Assembly (NCBI GenBank): GCA_963691655.1
Contig: OY829327.1
Location: 55,688,079 to 55,752,078 of the forward strand
Direction: 5' to 3'
Length of the DNA: 64,000 bases
Source of the DNA: Toxonevra muliebris
Lineage: Eukaryota > Arthropoda > Insecta > Diptera > Pallopteridae
A model generated the notes under the pieces. It saw nothing but the letters and a program-made list of their open reading frames with translations, ran no database searches and was not told the DNA's origin. A program made the position numbers and the translations under genes. Positions 25,301 through 37,300 of this stretch are shown here, piece by piece. Each line of letters opens with the position of its first letter. Position 1 is the first letter of the stretch.

Positions 25301-28300
25301 ATTGTTGTTACCTACATATTGTAAAAATAATGTAATCCCCACTTAATAAAAGAGTTATACATGTGTATGTATGTGTGTGTTTATTTTAAATGGCATTTCG
25401 ATTTTGATTAGCTATAGTAAACCTTGTTAAAAGCCAATAACTGATAAGTAGGAAACAAGCGCCTATACACAATACGAACGAATACAGTGAATTATTAGCA
25501 ATTAACTTTATTATTTTACAAGAGGTACACTTATTAAAATAAAATCAAAATCCTGAATTTATGAACTTAAAACACTTATTTAACCCATTTATTGCTTTTG
25601 TGATTAGATGTACATTTTTTGGGGTACCCAGCATTAGGGTTTTTTCTGTGATATTGAAGATATTTTTCAAGCTTTATAATTTTAGGGAACTTTTTATGGA
25701 CAATTAAAAATGGCGGTCAAATTTCCATTTAGAAATTAAGAATTCAAGACCATAAAAAAAAAACCGCGTCAACGCCAACGGAAGACACTTCTTTGTGATT
25801 TTGTCTTTTCGTTTTTAAAAAATAAAAAAAGTCATTTCTGCGATCTGGGAATTGCACCATACAAAAAGCGTGAAATTTTTCCCAAGATTCCGTCAAAACC
25901 TGAAAACCGGTTTTCGTAATGTACATATATTTAAGTATATTCTCTGAAAATTTCATGTCGATCTTTCAAATATCCTTGAAGTTACATGCATATGGTATTT
26001 GTAAAGACAAATTCACTTCGTGTAAAGAGTTTTTAAAACTTTGAACGCATTTTTCTCAAAACTGTATGTTCAAAGTCGGTGAGCACGATTTCTCAAAAAC
26101 GGCTCAACCGATCAGTCTCAAATTTTTACACAAGCTTAATAAATATATTTTTTAGTAATTGATCAAAGGATTTATGTTTCCGATCATTTTATAAACAATT
26201 TGAGGCCAAAATTTTCATTTTTTTTTTTTTTGTAAAGTCGCCATTTCGTTTAAAATGGATATTTTAATTATTCCTTCGATCAATTACCAGATAATACTTT
26301 GCATTAACTAAATCTTTGTGGTTTTTTTTATTTTGAATTATTCGATCTAGAGATATCGTGCTCACCGCAAGACGCCTTTTTTAGATGACTTCCCGGAGAT
26401 CATCTACAGGACCTTTGAAAATCATTTTTAAAAAAAAAAAAAAAATTTTTAATAAAGTTAAAAAATCAAACAATAGGGGAATGTCGTCAGGGTTGGAGCA
26501 TATTTTGACTTTTGCTTCATAACTTCCGTTGAATGCCGAATATTTATAAATGTTGCATATCGTTGAATAGATCTCATAAATTGCTATGTTTTTGCTGAAC
26601 ATTAAATATAATTGGATTAATAGTTCAGGAGTTGTGGGCATTTACAAAGAACAAAAATTGTGGTCAGGGTCATGGCACTGCTGTCAGTGTCGGAGCACTG
26701 TAGAAAATCTATAAGAAATTAAGGAATATGATTGAAAATACCAAGAATCAAAGAAAAAAGAAAAATTACACTTAAAACCGGCTCAAAGCATATTATGCAA
26801 AAGTCTTCATCATCCGCAGAAGACGACTTTTACGCAGCTTTTTCATGTGTGCTCGAAATACAACAACTCCTGTGTTTGTTGGAAAATATCAAAATACAAC
26901 AAACACATGTATTTCAAAAGAGCCATTAGAACAAACACAATTTGAAAAAGAGACAATTGAGCTTCTGGCTGGTCATCCCTGTACAACACATTTCTCTGCT
27001 TGGTTGTATGCAGCCGATCCCCATATGGCCTCGTGCGCTAAACACTAACAACATCTTACATTCGTTTCTTATGTAATGAAAGATCATTTAGGTTGTATTT
27101 TTTCGATTCACAGCGCCGCTAAAGAAGTTAGAATTTAAAAAAGTTATTAAAATAAAGAAAGATGAAAAAAATATGTGACCTTGGACACCGATAAGGTTGA
27201 CACCTTGGACACCGAATAGGAAGAAGTTCAAGTTTTTGGGCGAGATCAATGTAGTTGGCAAGAGTGAGAGCGCCCAGGTGCCCCCGCATGTTGCTCGTGC
27301 CAACTACATCAATTCTTTAAAAAAGTTCGTTTCTCGTTTGAAACTTAGTTAGATTTAAGAGGCTTAAGTGTATATGGGCAAATTCACGGAGTAAATGCTG
27401 TAAAGTCACATGTACAATTAATGCCGTGGTTCCTAGTTTTCTTTATTTGCTATCGGCGAAAGAGTAGCCGCCGCGCGTTGATTTAACAAACCAAGTGCAT
27501 TGATTATTTCCCATTGACAGAATATACACATGATACGATACGATAAAATGACACGAAAAATACGCACGGGTGAAAAAAATGTATTTCCAGAGTCAAAAAG
27601 CATCATTGCAACAAAATTTTCGGTGCTCTGACCCTGACTACAAGCACTGCTCCGACCCTGGCAATACACGTCACTTAGCGGCGCATCATTTACAGCATAT
27701 TCGCGTGATGCAAACGCTATAAAATGCTACATATTTCTGCTTATTACCATTTAAGTTAACTTATCAAACAATTTAAGTTAACTAACTCTGGTGTTTGCAT
27801 GTTATTATTAATTAAAAAATTACTTTTTCTAGCACTGCTAAAAAGTTTTTTTACTCTTCTTTTAGAACGCGTTTACTTTTCTTCTTTTAGCAAATACATA
27901 TATACACTTCACACTCTGAATTCGAAATGACATTAAAAGTTTTCATTCGTCATAACAAACAATACTGTATATTAACTTAAAGAACGCCAGTGAGATATAA
28001 CGGAGAAAACGACACTGCCCCGACCCTGACAGTGCCCCGACCCTGACGACACTCCCCTATATATGTTGAATTTAAAATCAATCCTTTTCAGAAAAAATTC
28101 TGGAAAAATCGCGTTTTTACAGCCTCCACTTCAATAAACACAAACATTAAGTTTTGAAAAAATTCTTAAATTCTTAAAATGTTAAAAAAATTAAAATCTA
28201 CGAATATAGTACAGTTTCTCACAAAACTGATCACATAAGGAACATTTTTGGGGCACGATAAATAGCCAAGAATGGCGTCAAATCAAAAAGTAACTGCGTG

Positions 28301-31300
28301 GGTAAGTTTTTACTCATCCAGATGATTAGTTGGTTGAAAGTTCAGGTTGAGTTCTAAAAGATAAAATCGGTCAAGTGAGCATGTTACCTCATATGTATTT
28401 TCATACAAATGGATGAGAATATTGCAGTTTTGGACATGCAATAAAGTGCATTTGTATATCATGCAAGTAAGTGTTTTTTCATTTCCCTAGTGCATTTCGC
28501 ATATGTTCAATTACTTACTCAGACAAAAATGAGAAAAAAATATCAAGTATAAAACAGATAAAATACAGGTAAAATATTTTTTGGCGCATTCATTTTTACG
28601 TTTTATTTTGAGGTACATTATGTTTATAAATGGAGTGTTGTAATGAAATGGGCATAACATATTGTCTTATTGATTCATCAAAAGCAATTTGAAGCAAACA
28701 TAGTCCACTTTTGAGCGTTATTGGTCATATAAAATATATACGGGTCTAACCAGAGCACATGTGCCAAACCGAAGTATATTTAAATCATATCATTATAATT
28801 TTCTTTGTATGACTCGGATCCTTACATTTTTTTTCAAATATGATAAACAACGAATATTTAAGAAAAGTCACAAAATTTTAAGTGGCTAGCTCAATCAGAA
28901 AACTATTAAAATTACAATTAAAATCGACCCATGTGCCAAACGGAGGGTTAAACTGATAATTAAACTTTTGAAAACATTTGAATTTCGATGGCCTGTGTAA
29001 CTTAGAAAATACGAATAATTGGTGATAAGAATTCACCGTATTCATTTTTTAAAGATGTCGTGCATTCTTGATGCAATAATCAATCTTATCTAAAGTATTC
29101 AATAAATATTATTCAATTAACTTTTTTTTAAAAACCACGATAATGTCTCTGACATGTGCACCGAAGAATTGTGTCAAGACTTATATTGTACATAAATATA
29201 AAAACGAGGCTGTGGATGAACCAATAATTTAATGTCCAGAACTTTAATTTTCAAGAGGTAAAATAACATTTGGTAATAATTTAGTAGTTAATTTATGATA
29301 GCAGAAAAACCTGAAAACAGAAGTTGTTCAAATACAGGTATTTTTTCTAAAATGCATTTATTACGCAAAATAAAGTTAAAGTTATAATGAGATGTCTAGC
29401 CGAACCGCATTTGGTATTTCTTCAGACAAATGCCAAGTAGTTAGTATGATGAAACTGGTTTTATATGCAACAAAATCAAACGTAGTACAAAATACCAGTT
29501 CGTACCACCTCTCCAGCCATCTCTGCGCCATAATATGGTTGTATATTAGCTGGCTGCATTTTTAAAGTTTTGTGGGCTCGTCTCTGTGCAGCTGTATACG
29601 AATGATACTGTGCGCACGCACACCCACTTTTGGTTGCATAAGAGAAAAAATACACTGCTTTGCATGGGAAACTATACAAGTATAGCTACAGGGAATTGAA
29701 TTCTCTACTAGGCTAATTTTTCGCAACAATAAAAAATATGAGGATTGGTTGATTGATTTTAATGTATAAAACTCGGGAATGAAGTCGAAAATCGAATTGG
29801 AGTCATAATTTTTGCTCGAGGTGAAAAAATAGATGGTAAAGTAAAAAATTATTATTGATTCAAATTGCATTAATGTAAAATATAATAAATTTCTACCTCC
29901 AAATACTTTTTCAACTCCAAAAAAACAACTATAAATATTTTTATTAATAATTCAAATTATCGCAAATAATTTCATTATCAGCCAAAGTAACTTTTTTCGT
30001 TAATTACTAGAAATCTGATCTTCAACTAGCGATAAAATCAAAACGAAACAACGTCTAGAGTGCTGAAGCTATCAAAGTAAGTATTACTCCGGTATTCATC
30101 TATCGACTGAGCAGGCATGAATCCACATAAATAAATTTTAAATGTCTTTTAAATTGTATTAAGTTATTGCCCATCTGGAGACGGTATTGCCTACTAGAGG
30201 GCCAATCATATCGAATGCATCAAATTTTATTTACAACGAAGAATATTTGGGATGCGCTACTAAAATATATTTCTTTATACGGAATACGATTTTAATTAAC
30301 TTATTCCCAACTAACAAAATTCTGAGGTCTCATAATTCAGACTCTTAAAGAACTCTTATTTAAGAGAGTTTTCTTCATACCCTCATGTATATGAGTGGTT
30401 TATGATTATTTTTGCTCTTTCGAAAATCGGACTCTTAACATAGTCTTACTTAGAAGAATTTTTGTAATGCCAACGGCAAATGATCTCTGATTACTTCTGA
30501 GGAATAAAAACTTCATTTAGAAAACAGTACAGTTTCATTTCGCAGTCTGGCTGTAGCCAGCTGGTCTTATGTTGATGCTTGATATGTATCGTGATCTATC
30601 GAGAAAAGCTAAAAAACTATCCCATTTTCTCTGTCCTCGGCTGATAATTTTTAAAAATGCAAGTGGTTTCATAGCTCTTTAACACAGTGTACTTACCTAC
30701 ATATTGTTAGCATTTATTGAGAGGCAATCAAATACATATACATATACATCACTGGCTATCCCAGTTGAACTTAGGATGGTCGTAGGAGTAATCATCGAAT
30801 GCTCCAAAGAGAGCAATGGATTACTCCCTATTGCCGCAGAGCTCATTCATTTTGTACTCTTTTTTAAAACTGCATGTCCTAGTGCATGGAGTACTCGTTT
30901 TAGCCTCCAAAAGGAGTAATAAAGGAGGGCACGATTACGAGCAAGAGCTCACTTGCATCTCATAGAAGAACAAAACTCCGAAATAGTTACTCCAAAATAA
31001 TTTTGTGGCTTAAGTTCAAATCCCACAAATTAAAAAAAATTTCTAATTATAATAATGTTAATATTCATCTGTACATTGAAATTTTTTTATTTACTTTTAG
31101 CGTTATCGTTTTATTATTTTATTATTTCTTAATCTCTTCGAGTTGACTTTTTCTAAGCTCGAACATGTGGCCGAAAATCCGCATATGGTACCTGAATGTC
31201 AAATAACGCGTGATGGGTTAAAATATATCCCACCATGCATAAAAAACTAAGCAAAAGTTGGGACAGTTTTTACCCTACCTAACCCTAAGTGGCTGTTCAC

Positions 31301-34300
31301 ACGGGCGCAAGCATGAACGCCTGTCTGAAAGAGAGAGGTAGAAAAAATAGGTAGTAAGAAGGTGATACAAACACGCCTGTCTTTTTCTAACCACAATTTT
31401 TTTTTACCTCTCTCTTTCAGGCAGGCGTTCATGCTTGTGTCTGTGTGAAGAGCCAATAAAGAGTTTACGCAAAAGAGAGTACAATATACAAATTTGAAAG
31501 ACTCAATCAAGCTGTCTTTGTTTATCATTATTTTTAAAAATATTCCATATAAAATTATGAAATTGTGTTACTGAAAGCCAAAAAAGTGTGTTAGTGTATT
31601 GGAGTGTCTCGTTTATTTGCGACCTCGATAGTCTAGTGGGTAGTGCGATAGACTTTCATATGGGAGGTTCGGATTCGATTCACATCTTCGTTTGGTATTT
31701 AATTTTCATAACCTTATATTCACTATCAATATGAAGTGTATGAGAATTATAAGAAAGTGTACAAATACACACCTTGGTTGGTAATGGCAAAACCACCGAA
31801 CTGATAAAAAATTGCCACACCGCCGTTCGGAATCGGCGTTAAACTGTAGGTCCAACTATGTGGTATCACAATGAGCCGTTCAGGCCAGAGTGTGTCTCTC
31901 GACCGCCACTCCAACCTAACCTAACCTTCTCGGTTATTGCTCCTTATGGATTAATGAAATCATTGCTCTTTTGAGGAGTACTAACTATTTGTGCAACTGG
32001 GATGGTTTGATTTTTTTTTTAGCCTTGAAAAGATACATGGACACTGTTAGTGTGTGTTTCTTTATGAGACGCGACTTTACGACTTTCAGTGGCAATGAAA
32101 TAGTTTTGAGAACTACATTTGCAAATCGTATGCAAAATCCCGTTTAGAACTTGTTATTCCAAATGCGAAAAATGTTATATGCCTTCAAATTCGACCTTGC
32201 CAATTTGTCAAATCCAAAGATTGATAGAGAGTACAATTTAATTTGTTAGTATTATAATTAATTTTTGTATTATTAACGTTAATGTTAAGAAGGTGAGTGA
32301 GGGTATATCCATGTAGGTATGTATAAAATATTTTTGGTAATTTGTTCTATTGTTTAATAAAAAATATTTTAAATGAATTCAAGCCAATAAAGCAAGGTTG
32401 CTTTGACTAGTATGTAAATATGTATATTTTATTATATTAACGGTTATTATAACCACAACCGTAACGACCGAACAAACACACCCCGATCGGAATTTATTAT
32501 ATGTAGAAAAAATAAAAGTGAAATATTTATGTGCTTGTACATTCATATTTTCCATCAGCTCTATGTATAATTGTGTGGACATACATATGTATGTATGATG
32601 AATAAAAAACAATAAATAGTTACGTCAGAAACAAAAGCGACTTTTAGTTAAGGTAGTTTACCACAATAGTATTCTATACATACAAAAATTGTTTAATACG
32701 AGGGGACTAACAAAAGTTTGCAAAGTTGTGGTATTGTATTAGTTTTTGAAAACTCCAAACTTGATAGATGATTCATAATAATACTACGCTGTTTCATTTA
32801 AGATTTCAGGAAGATCGATAAGAATGGAGACGAGACAAGGTAAAATTACTGATGTAAAGGTGGCAGAAATCTCACCGCCAACATAAGAATAAATTCGATT
32901 TGGCATTTTATTTCGATTTCCACGCCTACACAAGCCAGTGAATACTCGAATGAACATATCGTCGTCGTTCTGGCAGAATTCACTAAGTCCATTTTTTTAA
33001 TTTCTGAGATGAAGTTAGTTTATGCAGTGCATGGTGCGCTACGAGCACTTGCAAAACTTAAAAAGTCAACAGATTGATACACACATAAGTATACGTTTTA
33101 ACTGCATCATCAAAAAATCGAATTTATTATGTCTTTCGAATTATAGAAGCAAATTAATACGGATCCAGCTAAAAAAATTAATTTGGACGTAGTGATTTCT
33201 GCTTGAACGACGACGATATGGAGTGCATTCGTCATTCCACTCTTTCAAAGTGGTTTCAAACATTCCAGACCGGACGAAATTTCGACCGACGATACATATC
33301 TGTCCCTGCTGATGGCTAAAATTGGTGAAGATCCAAGATTAACCCAAGAAATTATAGCTGGTGAAGTGGGCTTGAATGACATGGCTGCATCAAGAATTTC
33401 AGAAAATCATGTAAAGAATCATCACGAAGAAATCTACTCAATGGATCCCACGAATGACGGTCAAAAGAGGCATATCTTAGTTGAGCTTAATAGTTCTTTA
33501 CATTTGAAAACGGAGGGCTAGAAAGATATATATTAAAGAGTGTAGTACCCTGCAACCCTGCAACCTAATTTGGTCTATTGCACCCCCAGTAGGTGTTTAT
33601 TATAAAAACTCAGATTAGTCCATCCCATTGAAGAATCTCAGTAAAGGTTTCGGCTTCGCGTTTATGAAGTCCAAGCTTTCCGGCCAGTAAAAAAAAAGGC
33701 AGATCAAGCAACTTTAATAATATTGTAGTATAAGTGCAGCTAGGAAACAAAACAGCAGTCAATGGTATGAACCCCAAAAGGATCAAATTCACCCGTTAAA
33801 GCTAAACGAGATTTTTCTCTGTTTTTCTAACCAATTTAGCAAATTTTTGTTAGTCTCTCAGTAAATTGTTAACTACAGCAGCGCTCGACGTCATAATCTT
33901 TTTCGTAGCATTGTAGTTACCAATCATGTATTTAGTTGCAGCAGCAAGATTGCAGACTTACAGGCATACATACATCCAGCGTGTTTGGCTTGTGGCGCTG
34001 ACACAGATATTTCCTCAAAAGTGCAGCAACAACCTGAACTGAATACTCGCATTAATGAAATACGATCAGTAAAAGGTTTTACTTCTCACAAAATCCACAT
34101 CGTTTGATACACATACAAGCATACATACAAATTTACATATGAATGCGAAAAGTTAAAAATTTATTTGGAAAATTCAATATAGGTACATAAATTACTGGGT
34201 GTATGAGAAGTTTTTGTTGTTACTCGTATTCAAATGAGTTCATTCAAATACTATAATAAAAAGATTATTAAGAGTAAGTTCTCGAGATATGACAAAATAA

Positions 34301-37300
34301 CGGTTTTTCAGGTTAATATCTCATTACCTATAGCTTCAATCGATCTGAGTTATATGTTATAGGAAATAACATATATTGTTAAAATCGGATTATAAATGAC
34401 TGAGATATAGATGATGAAAGTTCAATTTTAGTGTGATTTTTGAGAAATTTTTACACAAGTCGTGGGCTATGGTGTCTTTCTCACAAAAAGTAATCACAAA
34501 ATCTGAAATTTTATTTTTTTAATCGACAGACTATACAAAAATTTTAAACATAAAACTATAGCAATCGGATCGAAAATGACAAAGTAATCAAGGATTGAGT
34601 AAAAGTAAAATATTCTCGAAAATTCTAAATTTTTCTCAAAACTCGGTCGATACTATAGGTAAATAGATAGTAGCCTGTAAGTAAAACTGTAACCTGAAAA
34701 ACCGTTATTTTGTCATGTCTCGAAAGTTTACCCATAGAAAAAAATGAATATGATTTTTGTGTTCAGCGTCCTCGATTTAGTTTAGAAAACATACTTTGGT
34801 TCATGTTATATTTTTAAAGTGAAATTTTGTATTCCAGTGTAATCAGTTGTAATAAATGTTGTACTAGGATGTCAAATAAATGAATACTTAAATAAAACAA
34901 AAATTTAATTTTATTTTTGATAGTGAAATTGGCAGGCTGGCAAAAACATAAACATGGTGATTTATTGCTGACTGCAATCAGCAAGAAAAGAAGCGAAAAT
35001 TTGGCAACTGTTGCGAGAGTAATTAGCAATCAGTTTTGTGATACATTATGCATCTAAAAAACCGTATCTTGCATCAGTTGTCAAATTTTGGAAAATCACT
35101 AAATGCTAAAAAATGTTTTAATTTCTATCTAAAATTAAAATTATGAACGATTTCAAGTTTGTGTCGAGTTTGTCAATTGTCAAAGCTTTGAGGCAACAAG
35201 TTGAACCAAAAATAATATGATGTAAAAAATGGAGTTCAAATGCCAACAGTTGTACTAATCAGAAACTAACAAAAACGCGTTTCTAACACACTCAACAGTT
35301 GGCAAATTTTTGTGTCTTATAAACCCACCCAATAAAAAAATTAGCAAAAGTCAAACAAAACTGCCTGAAATTCGGAAAGTAACTTAGCAACTCGCAAACA
35401 CATTGTTGTACAAAATATTGTTGTTAGACATTGATACGCAAAAAAGCTAAGTCCGCAGCTATCAAAAAACACACGTTAAATCACATAAAAATTAATAAAT
35501 TGTTTATTTTAATTAAATTGTGCAATCGTATTGAATGCGAACTCGTATTGCTAATTAATTTTTCGCAAAACTTTTGTATTTTAACAATGTTTACAGTAAA
35601 AATGTTCCGAAAGTTTTTTGTCTCTCCTGTAAAATTAAAAAAAAGCAACTTAACTCTCTAGTAGGAAGGACCGTCTCCAGACGGGCAACTGCTTGATGCA
35701 ATATAAAATACGATTAAAATTTTTTATGTGTATTCATGCCGCTCATTTGATAGATGAATACCGGAGCTACACATTGCGTAGCTTCAGTACTCTGTGCGTT
35801 GTTTAGTTTTAATTTTATCGCCAGTTGAAAGTAAAATTTCGAGTAATTAACGAAAACAAATTATTTTGGGTGGTATTAAAATTATTTGCGATAATTTGAA
35901 TTATTAATAAAAAATATTTATAGTTGTTTAAGTATGGAATTGATTATATTTGAATACATAATAATTTTTTACTTTTCCATTTACCGGGACCACAATCTTT
36001 TTAATAGGTGGTCTATTTTCTCACCTCGAGCAAAAATAAAGACTCCAATTCGATTTTGGACTTCATTTTCGAGTTTTAAACATTAAAATCAACCGATCTG
36101 CATATTTTTTATTGCTGAAAAATTGCTACTAGAGGGTTAACACCTTTACACTCTAAGCTAATGGATTTGCTATCCAAATCAAATTGAAAGGCAACATTTT
36201 TATTCATTTTTATTTTCACAAAACACATACAAAAATTATTTTTCCTCCGAAACGAAATTCGATTCTCAATGAAATTCACTTTCGTGTGTCCGCACTGTAA
36301 AAGAAGAATCTGAGCAAACTTTGCTTTGCTGGAAATGCTTATCAACATTTTTTCAGTACATTTTGCCTTGGTATTAGCAGCTAAAATCAATTTTTTTAAA
36401 TACTTATGCAAATTGGAGCAAAGATTTCAGCAGAACGTAGGTAGAACGTAACTGTGTAGGATAAATATGGTATAGCGCTTTATGAAAGTTTACTGTTGCT
36501 CAAAACATTTTCATACACATAATATGAATATTCGCGGATTGATGCGGAACGCCCTTGACGTGACGTTGCTAAAGTGCGGGTTGCGAAAGTTTGACATCTT
36601 ACCAACAACAAACACACAGTAAAAAAATACGCACTACATTTCAAATTACGCACAGCATCGATTCAACACGTAATTGCGATAGAAATTTGAATTGATAAAC
36701 AGCTGATTACCGCTTTGGAAAAAAGGTGCCGTCTATGTTTAATACAGAATTAAATAAAAACAATTTTTAACATACTATGCTTTTGAAACGGACTAAAAAG
36801 TATAAAATAATTTCTCCTAGCGCCATAGAGATTTCTAGCCCCATACAGATACCTAACCCCATACAGAAAAGAAACAAAGTAAAATGAAGTGAAAAATGGC
36901 AGTCAAAATCAGTCCAAAACGCAATGTTCGCACGCTATTTTGGTGGTGATGTTTAATAAAAAAAAAGCGGAAAACGTAAAGTTTCATTAATTAAATTAAT
37001 TAATTTAAACAATACAAAAAAAGTTGTTTCGCACTAATTTGTTTTTTGCAAAATAGAGAGCGACGCGATATCACCGATTAATTTTTCGATTGTTCGAAAT
37101 TATAAATATGAATAACAAATGTTCGCTTTTTTTGAAAATGTAACCGAAATTCTCTACAAAAGAGAACCTAACCTCAACATCGTGTACTTACATTTGAAAA
37201 ATTAATTTCGTACCAAAAAACTATTAGAAATTCATCATCAATTCCTGTATCTCCCTCTGGAGCATAGGGCCTCAAATAGAAATTGCCGAAAAACTAATGC

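Larger units (their letters stand above)
30753..32008. mobile_element. Candidate inverted-repeat element (about 1.25 kb) carrying nested insertions
   Basis: The left part CTATCCCAGTTGAAC (30756-30770) is mirrored by GTGCAACTGGGATGG (31991-32005). Inside the ends, repeated GCTCC / GGAGTA / GAGCAATG words appear in mirrored order. A hairpin MITE and a tRNA-derived SINE sit inside. No transposase seen; no clear target duplication. The assignment as one element is inference from the ends. Confidence 0.5.

Noticed and set aside
31621..31690. Possible tRNA gene
   Set aside because: Acceptor and anticodon stems do not pair, and the SINE body follows directly.
33610..33792. 60-codon minus-strand frame with hydrophobic residues
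   Set aside because: No homology and no supporting context; low-complexity AT sequence around.
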